NCBI GenBank assembly: GCA_937910385.1
Contig: CALEPT010000213.1
Location: 1-10,146, forward strand
Source: an uncultured Ruminococcus sp.
GTDB taxonomy: Bacteria > Bacillota > Clostridia > Oscillospirales > Ruminococcaceae
Direction: 5' to 3'
DNA length: 10,146 nt
Shown here: one piece after another, positions 1 through 5,269 of the stretch
Layout: the number at the start of each line of letters is the position of its first letter
Position numbering within the stretch: position 1 is the first letter of the stretch
Translations under genes and position numbers: made by a program
The notes under the pieces: generated by a model
What the model was told of the DNA's origin: nothing
Seen by the model: the letters and a program-made list of their open reading frames with translations, nothing else
The model's database searches: none

Positions 1-286
1 CGAGTTCGGGGATCTTTCATTTAGGGGTGTGATGTTATTAGGCGCTTACCTTTTAAAAAAAGAACGAGCTCGCAAAATGGCTATTCTAAGCCGTTTGCGA
101 GCCTTGGTTCTGGTGGAGGCGATGCACGCCCCTCATTTTCTGCTTATTTTTAAGATTTCCGAAGTGCGACACCTCGATGTTTCGGCGTTTTCGGGGCGTC
201 GGGAGTTCAGAAAAGCTGTAATGCATTTAGATCTCAGAAGCTCTTTTTAAGAGAGAGGAACGTAATGCCATCAACAGTCTCACTTT
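1..286. other. Intergenic/edge region with no supported gene
   Basis: This stretch lies downstream of the DUF3791 gene and runs to the left edge. It contains one strong hairpin (listed separately). A 73-codon plus-strand reading frame begins with GTG at 29 (next codon ATG at 32) and ends at 250. The purine-rich AGGGG at 23-27 is too close to the GTG and marginal for the ATG, and the reading frame runs straight through the hairpin. The product is basic, has no motif I recognise, and I do not call it. The segment around 110-210 looks more GC-rich than the AT-rich genes to its right, so it may belong to a different sequence block. Confidence 0.4.
55..102 (-). terminator. Hairpin with downstream T-tract, candidate intrinsic terminator
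   Basis: Bases 68-76 (GCTCGCAAA) pair perfectly with 94-102 (TTTGCGAGC). A second block, 79-82 with 89-92, extends the stem and leaves a six-base loop at 83-88. Read on the minus strand, the stem is followed by TCGTTC and then seven T (61 down to 55), the layout of a rho-independent terminator. It would end transcripts arriving from the DUF3791 operon, though 185 bases separate it from that stop codon, so it could equally close a short untranslated RNA. On the plus strand there is no T-tract after the stem. Confidence 0.5.
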
Positions 287-511
287 TCAGCTCTGTGCGT
301 TGTTATTACTGAAGCCGTTCTCAGCTATATATTCCTCAATATCATTCATCAGGTATTCTTCACCAACAGTATGAAGTGCGCCATAGCATTTGATAATGTA
401 CTCATTAACTCCGCTTTTCTCGAAGATCTCCGCAACTTCCTTTCCGGAAAGTTTTTTATAGTAGCGATAACGCTCCATGCAGTATATCAGGAATTCACTT
501 TCTCTGCTCAT
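287..511 (-). CDS. DUF3791 domain protein
   Basis: A 74-residue soluble protein matching, from memory, the DUF3791 family: an N-terminal MSRESEFLIYCMERYRYYK segment, a KLSGKEVAEIFEKSG helix pair, then YIIKCYGALHTVGEEYLMND and a short acidic end. The length is normal for the family and no membrane segment is present. The molecular function is not known to me. Such proteins are often encoded beside DUF3990 proteins, which fits the DUF3990-like remnant found two genes upstream. The start is fixed by GGAGGAGG at 519-526, seven bases before ATG; that site lies inside the end of the preceding 79-aa gene, and only two bases separate the stop and start, so the two are probably translated together. 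Confidence 0.8.
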   Translation of the reverse strand: MSRESEFLIYCMERYRYYKKLSGKEVAEIFEKSGVNEYIIKCYGALHTVGEEYLMNDIEEYIAENGFSNNNAQS

Positions 512-513
512 TT

Positions 514-753
514 TTAAGCCTCCTCCGGATAGTCATAGCTTCCAGTCAGCAGTTCATCCTGATACATAGTGTAGAGCAGCAAAGGACTGTAGTGCCATAA
601 CTTAGACTTTTCATCTGATAATTCACTGTAAAGCCGTGAATTGTAAAACCTGTCAATTGCATCTATGTCAGAAATATTGCTGTTCTCCGTTATTTTATCT
701 ATGATTTGCGGCACTATAAGCGTCAAGAGAGAATTGAATTGATTTTCATTCAT
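514..753 (-). CDS. Small conserved-type protein of DUF3990/DUF3791 operons, function unknown
   Basis: A 79-residue acidic protein with no transmembrane segment. It is predicted helical: an N-terminal NQFNSLLTLIVPQIIDKITE helix, a central AIDRFYNSRLYSELSDEKSK stretch, then LWHYSPLLLYTMYQDELLTG. I recognise it only as the kind of short middle partner that accompanies DUF3791 and DUF3990 genes; it has no assigned function that I know. AGAGGAGG at 762-769, eight bases before ATG, sets the start. The ATG overlaps, as ATGA, the TGA of an out-of-frame remnant of a DUF3990-like gene, so it was probably once translationally coupled to that gene. It now follows the PIN toxin gene after 30 bases and is probably driven by the toxin-antitoxin promoter. 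Confidence 0.7.
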   Translation of the reverse strand: MNENQFNSLLTLIVPQIIDKITENSNISDIDAIDRFYNSRLYSELSDEKSKLWHYSPLLLYTMYQDELLTGSYDYPEEA

Positions 754-875
754 ACAAACAGCCTCCTCTGGAACTTCAAATATTCAAGAGATTTTTCTGA
801 TGTGAAAACAAGCTGGTTGTACAGCTTTCTTATTTTTAATGCAGATACAAATCCTTTCAAGCAATTCTGACGGTT
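750..875 (-). pseudogene. 3' remnant of a DUF3990-like gene, out of frame with the PIN gene
   Basis: In a frame different from the PIN gene, the minus strand is open from 875 down to a TGA at 752-750. From 854 on it reads GFVSALKIRKLYNQL, then VFTSEKSLEYLKFQRRLFV and stop. An Asn-Gln followed by an aromatic/Ser-Glu-Lys-Ser-Leu and a Leu-Lys-Phe ending is, from memory, how DUF3990 proteins typically end. Its TGA overlaps the ATG of the next gene (ATGA), a coupling arrangement expected of a real gene. No start codon or upstream homologous sequence remains: above about 870 the DNA is PIN coding sequence. I infer that the 5' part was replaced by the toxin-antitoxin module. The identification rests on about 35 residues, so the family name is tentative while the coding character is fairly convincing. 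Confidence 0.55.
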
Positions 876-1254
876 TCAATGCAGGTACCTTACTGTCTTT
901 GAAATCACGGATATTCCTTGTAATGATATAGTCTGCACCTATTCTGTTTGCCTGACACATCTGTAAGGCATCTTCATAATCAGAAGTAAACATTTCGGCA
1001 GCAGCTTTTAGGTCAGACGATTTCAGGTCAACGATCTTAAAGATCATCGTGATCTGCTGAATAAGCTGTTCCGTTTTCTGTGGAGTCAGTTCCTTGCGGA
1101 GAATATACACGATGTTCGGAACAGATAATGCAGAAATATACCCCTCGATCTGATCGACTTCGCAATACTTCCATACTTTTGATGAGGCTTCGACAAACTC
1201 AGGACGGTTGCAAAGCACATCAAGAATCACATTGGTATCAACCAAGATTTTCAT
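784..1254 (-). CDS. PIN-domain toxin (VapC-like ribonuclease) with aberrant C-terminal tail
   Basis: A predicted metal-dependent RNase toxin of a type II toxin-antitoxin pair. The PIN active-site acids are visible: D6 in the opening MKILVDTNVILD, the mid-protein acidic cluster E94-D95 in SDYEDALQ, and D108 with the ADYIITRNIRDF motif (T112, N114, D117) before the closing PALKPSELLE. These place it in the PIN_3-type group. The domain should end near residue 134; the last 20 or so residues (ICIKNKKAVQPACFHIRKIS) have no PIN character and come from reading a DUF3990-like fossil in the wrong frame. Translation starts at ATG 1254, nine bases after AAGGA at 1264-1268, within the last 17 bases of the antitoxin gene, the usual coupled order. 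Whether the tail affects activity cannot be told from sequence. Confidence 0.9.
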   Translation of the reverse strand: MKILVDTNVILDVLCNRPEFVEASSKVWKYCEVDQIEGYISALSVPNIVYILRKELTPQKTEQLIQQITMIFKIVDLKSSDLKAAAEMFTSDYEDALQMCQANRIGADYIITRNIRDFKDSKVPALKPSELLERICICIKNKKAVQPACFHIRKIS

Positions 1255-1471
1255 GTGCTTCTATCCTTTCTGCACGAATTGCTTTATCATCATAATCATT
1301 TTTAAGAACGCCCGTAAGCGAATCAGTAAGGAAAGAAACACTTGATTCACGGGAAACAAGTCTTGCAACTTCCTTTCCGTTCTTGAGAATGATGATCTCG
1401 TCACCCTGCTGAACAGCTTGCAGATAATGACCAAAATTATTCTGAATATCAGTAGCGGTTACAGTGATCAT
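1238..1471 (-). CDS. Phd/YefM-family antitoxin
   Basis: A 77-residue antitoxin. Its N-terminal half, MITVTATDIQNNFGHYLQ followed by GDEIIILKNGKEVARLV, is the Phd/YefM DNA-binding fold. The charged C-terminal part (KNDYDDKAIRAERIEAHENLG) is the segment expected to wrap the toxin. I start it at ATG 1471 because GGAGGTG at 1477-1483 stands six bases upstream; an in-frame GTG at 1489 would put that ribosome binding site inside the gene. It precedes and overlaps the PIN gene by 17 bases. Family knowledge says Phd/YefM proteins repress their own promoter, with the toxin as co-repressor, and a strong promoter carrying repeated sequence elements lies just upstream. Confidence 0.92.
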   Translation of the reverse strand: MITVTATDIQNNFGHYLQAVQQGDEIIILKNGKEVARLVSRESSVSFLTDSLTGVLKNDYDDKAIRAERIEAHENLG

Positions 1472-1489
1472 AATAACACCTCCAAACAC

Positions 1490-1524
1490 TTTTCGCTAAT
1501 ATTAGTATAGCATATTTTAGCTAA
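1490..1524 (-). promoter_or_regulatory. Candidate antitoxin operator: paired TTAGCKAAAA elements
   Basis: On the minus strand TTAGCTAAAA (1524-1515) lies between the -35 and -10 boxes and TTAGCGAAAA (1499-1490) lies at the expected transcription start. The two match at nine of ten positions and start 25 bases apart. The upstream copy is also centred on the perfect palindrome TTTAGCTAAA. Phd/YefM antitoxins bind such promoter-overlapping sites, so these are the natural candidates for autoregulation; binding is inferred. Confidence 0.5.
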
Positions 1525-1532
1525 AGTGTCAA
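1504..1532 (-). promoter_or_regulatory. Sigma-A type promoter of the antitoxin-toxin operon
   Basis: Read on the minus strand: TTGACA (1532-1527), a 17-base spacer, then TATACT (1509-1504), one mismatch from full consensus. Transcription would begin near 1497, about 25 bases before the antitoxin ATG at 1471. It is the only strong promoter seen for the antitoxin, PIN, 79-aa and DUF3791 genes, which have short gaps or overlaps. Confidence 0.8.
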
Positions 1533-1752
1533 TGGTTAATTTTAGGAAAACAAGAGAGATCGTATCACATCAGCCTCCGAAAACACAATATATTTGTAAA
1601 AGAATTATCAATGAATTTTTCGTAGGTTTTCCAGAATCAGAAAAAAGCACCTTTGTTAGTTTCGCAAATCTTCTTCAAAAGTAATTGCATTCCATACACC
1701 ATGCTGATAAAATAATGATGACCGGTCCAAAAATGCGAAAGGAATGCAGACA

Positions 1753-1902
1753 ATGGATAACAAACCGCTAAGAGTAGCCTGTTATGCAAGGTACTCAACA
1801 AGTATGCAGAGAGAGGAGTCGATATCGGCACAGCTCAGGGCAATGAAGAAGTTCTGTGCAGACAACGGCTGGAAGATCGTAGGAAGATATGTTGATATGT
1901 AG
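1753..1902 (+). pseudogene. Truncated serine recombinase (resolvase/integrase N-terminus)
   Basis: The 49 codons encode the start of a serine site-specific recombinase: RVACYARYSTSMQREESISA, then QLRAMKKFCADNGWKIVGRY and VD before a premature TAG. The YARYSTxxQ motif with the catalytic serine (S15), followed by ESISAQ and a Trp-Lys-Ile-Val strand, is characteristic of the resolvase domain of large serine recombinases. Full-length members run to several hundred residues; here the Tyr-Val-Asp that normally leads into the rest of the catalytic domain is followed directly by Met and stop, and unrelated sequence comes next. An AGGA at 1740-1743 precedes the ATG at moderate distance. The fragment cannot be active. 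It marks the edge of a former transposon or integrative element. Confidence 0.85.
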
Positions 1903-2029
1903 AACCCCAAATTGATACAATAGAAAGAACTCATAGGGGTGTTCAAAATCGAAAAACAGCGTAGATTCGAGGAAAATTGATGGAGATATTTTTGAGATGA
2001 AACCTCGTAAAATGCCCATAATAAATAAC

Positions 2030-2079
2030 CGCCTACCTTGCAAACGATGCAAATGAATGCAAAGCTTGCCAGATAGGCG
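2030..2079. terminator. 50-base imperfect hairpin, possible terminator of the MMPL gene
   Basis: All pairings share one centre: 2030-2035 with 2074-2079 (CGCCTA/TAGGCG), 2037-2038 with 2071-2072, 2040-2043 with 2066-2069, and 2048-2051 with 2058-2061, giving about 17 pairs out of 22 around a six-base loop. It lies about 90 bases beyond the stop of the MMPL gene. On the minus strand it is followed by GGTTATTTATT, on the plus strand by TTTATTATC and later a run of seven T, so neither side is a textbook terminator. It could instead be a terminal structure of the element that left the recombinase stump. Confidence 0.4.
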
Positions 2080-2171
2080 TTTATTATCATTTATCTCGTT
2101 TTTTTACAGATTAGGTCGTTCATCATTCCAAAAGCGGAGAACAAATATGGTATCATAATGAAAGGCGGGGG

Positions 2172-5090
2172 CTACTTTTTCTTGATAACCAGCTTATCGC
2201 AGATCGCCAGCAGTCCGGGCAGCACAAACAGAATGAGCAATACCGCACACAAAGAACCCATTGAGATCGTACCCACGATTGCTCTGACGGTCGGGTCTGC
2301 GAATAATCTGCCGAGGATCGCAGTGACAAGTATCAGGATCAGACCTGATGTCAGGATCGTATGTGTCGCACCCTCATATGCGGCAGACAGGGAATCCCGT
2401 ATCTGCATCGTGTCTCTTGCTTCACGGTAGTAGTTCGTAAATAGGATACCGTAGTCGATCGTTGCACCCATTAGGATACACTCCACGATCAGCAGCGCAA
2501 GATAAAAGATACTGTCGCCTCTAAGCCCGATAAGGGAGACTGTCGCAAACACACCACCCTGCACCAGAGCCACAAGAATAAACGGTATCACGACCGAACG
2601 GAAGGTAACTGCAACGATTAGGAATATTGCAGCCGCTGTCAGCAGTGTGATGAAAAGCAGCTCGCTGTGGAAGCTCTGCTTCATTTCATAATTCATCGCT
2701 GAGTTGCCGATGAGATAATAGCTTCCGTCAAGCGTATCGTCAAGCCTTGCTGTCAGCTTGTCGTAAAATGCCGTTGTTTCCGGCGATTCCTCAGCATAGT
2801 CGGAACGGATGATCATACGGGAATGCCCATCGGCTACAAGCTGCGCCTTTCCGTCTGCAAGAGAAGCTTTAGCATCATTCAGCTTTTCTTTCATTTCATC
2901 ATCAAGAAATGATGCAAGCGGCGAACCGCTCTCAACAGAGCTTGTGATGTCATTAAATAGCTCCTCAACGGAAAGCGTCCATGATGTATCGCTGTTTTTC
3001 GTACCGCCGTAATATAAGTACAGCATACTGAGCGTGTCGGCATTCAGCTTGTCGCTCAAGCTGCCGAACAGACCGTACATTTCTTCGGCAGAAAATGCCT
3101 TTTCCGAAACGACCGCATCAATGACCGCCCTTGCAGCCTTTAGCTGATAAATCGTGTTTTCATCGAACTGTGCGCTAAGTTCAGGGTTTGACAATACTGC
3201 TTCGTCCACGAACGCAATGAATTCGCTGACAGACATCTCAGGCTCCTCGGTATGCAGGCTTGCATATAGCTGAAAGATCTGCTCGGCTTGCTGTTCATTC
3301 ATACCAAGCACAGCAGCAAGCTCTGCGGAGGTGTAGGGGGTATTCATCATTTCCTCGCTGAGTGCATCGGACATCTGCTCCATTTTCCCGATGCTTTCTG
3401 CTGAGAAATAGGCGCTGTAGTTCTCATTGGCTGCCAGTTCTGTCATAATGAAATCCGTGAAATCGGACAGTGTAATTTTTTCTTCTGACGCTCCGCCGTT
3501 CTGCACCATACTATAGTACATAAAAAGCTGACTTACCTGTTCTTCTCCCATTCCGAAAAAGTCTGCGATCTCTGCCGTCGTTTTGGGTCTTGTTAATTCT
3601 TCGGCATCGGAAAACTTTTGCAGCATTGCAAAGCTGTCTTTCATAGAATCGTCAATGTAGCCGGAGAAAGCCTCGTTTTGAAATACATCATTTGAAAGAA
3701 ACTTCAGAAATTCACCTGCTGTCAGCTTGATCTCCTCGTCCGAAGAGTAGTGAGAATAGTACAGCATATCGATCATGCTTTTATCAAGATCAATATCCGT
3801 ACTCATCTCGGAGATCTTTTCCGTCATTTCCGCCGAGGTAAACGGTCTGGAAAGCTGCGTGTAGTAGCTCATGACCGATTTGATATGACTGTCTTTTTCT
3901 AATTCATCAGCCACAGCCGGAATCTTCTCCTCGTCCTTGCTGTCATACAGAACGACAAGCGTGTTATCCTGTGGGAATACCTCTGCGATCTTGTCTTCTT
4001 TTTGCAGCGTATAGGCTATTTCCGTTTTATTTTGCAGAATGCATACCGCACCGAAAAACAGTACAAACGCCACACCCATAACGATGCGTGAGCTGTAGCT
4101 GAATTTTGCCGCCCATTTCATGGGGATATGCAGTTCCTTTTTTGCTGTTTTTACGATCAGCTTATCGAACAGCAGTATCACACCGGGCATCATCGTGATC
4201 ACGCACAGCATACTGATAAATACGCCCTTTGCCAGAACGATGCCCAGATCCATACCGATCTTGAAGCTCATGAAAAGGAGCATGAGCAAGCCCACGACAG
4301 TCGTCATTGCACTGGACGCAACAGAAGAAAATGCGTGTGTAAGTGCCGCCTTCATTGCATCGGCAGAATTCTCCGTATGCTCTTTCTCCTGACGATAGCG
4401 GTTTATCAGGATAATTGAATAGTCCATAGACAGGATAAGCTGTAAGATCGAAGCTATGGAGAATGTAATATAGGAAACACTTCCCATGATAAGGTTTGTC
4501 CCCATATTGATCAGGACAGCCACGCCTATGACCGCAAGGAACAGGAACGGTTCTATCCATGATCCGCACATGATAAACAGTATGATCATCAGCACCGTGA
4601 GCGCAAGCGCAATGAGGAACGGTGAAAGAGCCGACGTTGCATCGTTGTCGTTTTGCCATATCATATCTGCATTTGCAAAGTCACTATCCAGTGCGGATTC
4701 TATTGCCAGCTCCTCCGGTGAATCATAATCATATTCCGTATTTAGGATATACAGCGTGTGATTCTCTTTGTTGTAGTCAGGGCTTTGGGCATCATAGGTC
4801 ACACTTGACACATTCGGCAGAGCTTCGAGCTTTTCAAGCATTTCTGTCCTTTGGACATCGGTTAGGTCATCAAACATGACTCTTATCGTCTGATAGCTTT
4901 CCGTATCGGGGAACTCATCGGACATTATATCCATACCCGCCTTCATATTGGAGTCATCGGGCAGATACTTTGTCATATCACGGTTTACTTCCAGCTTTGG
5001 TATCAGTAAAGCACAGATCGCCGCAGCCGTAAGCATTATCACAATAAATACATACCGTTTTTCTACGATCAGTTCAGATAGCTTCTTCAT
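2172..5090 (-). CDS. MMPL/RND-family membrane exporter (YdfJ-like)
   Basis: A 972-residue integral membrane transporter, probably proton-driven and exporting a lipid or drug-like substrate; the substrate is unknown. The layout is the RND duplication: TM1 near 13-31, a loop with DMTKYLPDDS, TM2-6 between about 157 and 308, TM7 at 336-352, a large second loop (about 353-808), and TM8-12 to the end. Both halves keep the Asp-Tyr pair that MmpL proteins use for proton relay: D223-Y224 in SMDYSIILINRY and D879-Y880 in TIDYGILFTNYY. The second loop is enlarged by four tandem repeats. I start at ATG 5090 (MKKLSELIVEKR), ten bases after AAGGA at 5101-5105; an earlier in-frame start at 5180 would lie upstream of the gene's own promoter. 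The gene is divergent from a TetR regulator, the usual arrangement for a regulated efflux pump. Confidence 0.92.
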   Translation of the reverse strand: MKKLSELIVEKRYVFIVIMLTAAAICALLIPKLEVNRDMTKYLPDDSNMKAGMDIMSDEFPDTESYQTIRVMFDDLTDVQRTEMLEKLEALPNVSSVTYDAQSPDYNKENHTLYILNTEYDYDSPEELAIESALDSDFANADMIWQNDNDATSALSPFLIALALTVLMIILFIMCGSWIEPFLFLAVIGVAVLINMGTNLIMGSVSYITFSIASILQLILSMDYSIILINRYRQEKEHTENSADAMKAALTHAFSSVASSAMTTVVGLLMLLFMSFKIGMDLGIVLAKGVFISMLCVITMMPGVILLFDKLIVKTAKKELHIPMKWAAKFSYSSRIVMGVAFVLFFGAVCILQNKTEIAYTLQKEDKIAEVFPQDNTLVVLYDSKDEEKIPAVADELEKDSHIKSVMSYYTQLSRPFTSAEMTEKISEMSTDIDLDKSMIDMLYYSHYSSDEEIKLTAGEFLKFLSNDVFQNEAFSGYIDDSMKDSFAMLQKFSDAEELTRPKTTAEIADFFGMGEEQVSQLFMYYSMVQNGGASEEKITLSDFTDFIMTELAANENYSAYFSAESIGKMEQMSDALSEEMMNTPYTSAELAAVLGMNEQQAEQIFQLYASLHTEEPEMSVSEFIAFVDEAVLSNPELSAQFDENTIYQLKAARAVIDAVVSEKAFSAEEMYGLFGSLSDKLNADTLSMLYLYYGGTKNSDTSWTLSVEELFNDITSSVESGSPLASFLDDEMKEKLNDAKASLADGKAQLVADGHSRMIIRSDYAEESPETTAFYDKLTARLDDTLDGSYYLIGNSAMNYEMKQSFHSELLFITLLTAAAIFLIVAVTFRSVVIPFILVALVQGGVFATVSLIGLRGDSIFYLALLIVECILMGATIDYGILFTNYYREARDTMQIRDSLSAAYEGATHTILTSGLILILVTAILGRLFADPTVRAIVGTISMGSLCAVLLILFVLPGLLAICDKLVIKKK
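2853..3842 (-). repeat. Four tandem ~80-residue repeats in the MMPL extracytoplasmic loop
   Basis: Residues about 417-746 of the exporter fall into four aligned units beginning FTSAEMTEKI (417), TTAEIADFFGM (504), YTSAELAAVLGM (586) and FSAEEMYGLFG (666). Each continues with a helix rich in Leu/Met/Tyr (for example EQIFQLYASL), an acidic or polar loop, a second helix of the form lsvsEFiaFv (TAGEFLKFLS, TLSDFTDFIM, SVSEFIAFVD, SVEELFNDIT), a Phe/Asp pair (FSGYIDD, YSAYFSA, LSAQFDE, LASFLDD) and an Ala/Lys-rich helix. The helix-loop-helix outline recalls an EF-hand but lacks the DxDxDG loop acids. Function unknown. Confidence 0.7.
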
Positions 5091-5123
5091 TCCACATACA
5101 TCCTTATATTCCGATTTGATGAC

Positions 5124-5152
5124 TTGACAAATCACCCTGATTATATTATAAT
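5124..5152 (+). promoter_or_regulatory. Perfect-consensus promoter of the TetR regulator gene
   Basis: TTGACA (5124-5129), 17-base spacer, TATAAT (5147-5152): an exact sigma-A consensus. Transcription is expected to start near 5159, giving a leader of about 110 bases before the chosen ATG at 5270. The -35 box lies close to the likely transcription start of the divergent exporter gene. Confidence 0.85.
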
Positions 5153-5173
5153 AGACATATGTTGATTTTGCAA
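5145..5173 (-). promoter_or_regulatory. Promoter of the MMPL exporter gene
   Basis: On the minus strand TTGCAA (5173-5168), 17 bases, TATAAT (5150-5145). Transcription would begin near 5138, leaving a leader of about 48 bases before ATG 5090. The -10 box shares four bases with the -10 box of the opposing regulator promoter, so the two RNA polymerases cannot occupy the site together and one repressor could close both. Confidence 0.7.
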
Positions 5174-5269
5174 CCGACAAATGAGTTTATCGTGTTCCGA
5201 AAACAGCATTTTACAGAAATCTGTTGCTTTTGCATCAGATCAACTAAATCTGTCGGGAGAGGTGTTGTT

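Larger units (their letters stand above)
1533..2171. other. Gene-poor junction region with mobile-element debris
   Basis: About 640 bases without an intact gene, between the toxin-antitoxin promoter and the MMPL stop codon. It contains the recombinase stump (1753-1902) and a 50-base hairpin (2030-2079), both listed separately. A short plus-strand frame of 50 codons (ATG 1532, TAA 1684) is open and looks protein-like (KRIINEFFVGFPESEKS), but it has no ribosome binding site and starts inside the antitoxin -35 box, so I read it as chance or another relic. After the stump, a frame entering at 1896 ends at 1964 with RTHRGVQNRKTA; I do not recognise it. Confidence 0.5.

Noticed and set aside
29..250. 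73-codon plus-strand reading frame at the left edge
   Set aside because: Poorly placed ribosome binding site, reads through a strong hairpin, basic composition and no recognisable motif. Could be real only if conserved elsewhere.
1532..1684. 50-codon plus-strand reading frame upstream of the recombinase stump
   Set aside because: Starts inside the antitoxin -35 box with no ribosome binding site; protein-like but unrecognised, so kept only as a possible relic in the region note.
1903..1967. Possible transposase C-terminus ending RTHRGVQNRKTA
   Set aside because: I could not match it to any transposase family and no terminal inverted repeats or target duplications are visible.
1782..2090. 102-codon minus-strand reading frame over the recombinase stump
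   Set aside because: Hydrophobic shadow of the plus-strand serine recombinase remnant; no start site or motif.
5091..5180. N-terminal extension of the MMPL protein to the ATG at 5180
   Set aside because: Would start upstream of the gene's own predicted promoter and lacks a ribosome binding site; MKKLSELIVEKR at 5090 is the typical beginning.
5213..5253. ACAGA-AA-TCTGT palindrome and AAATCTGT direct repeat (5217 and 5246) as the TetR operator
   Set aside because: Short, and located in the regulator leader away from the promoter core; too weak to call an operator from sequence alone.
5159..5269. 37-residue N-terminal extension of the TetR regulator
   Set aside because: No family resemblance and a good ribosome binding site exists for ATG 5270. 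A leaderless start at 5159 cannot be formally excluded.
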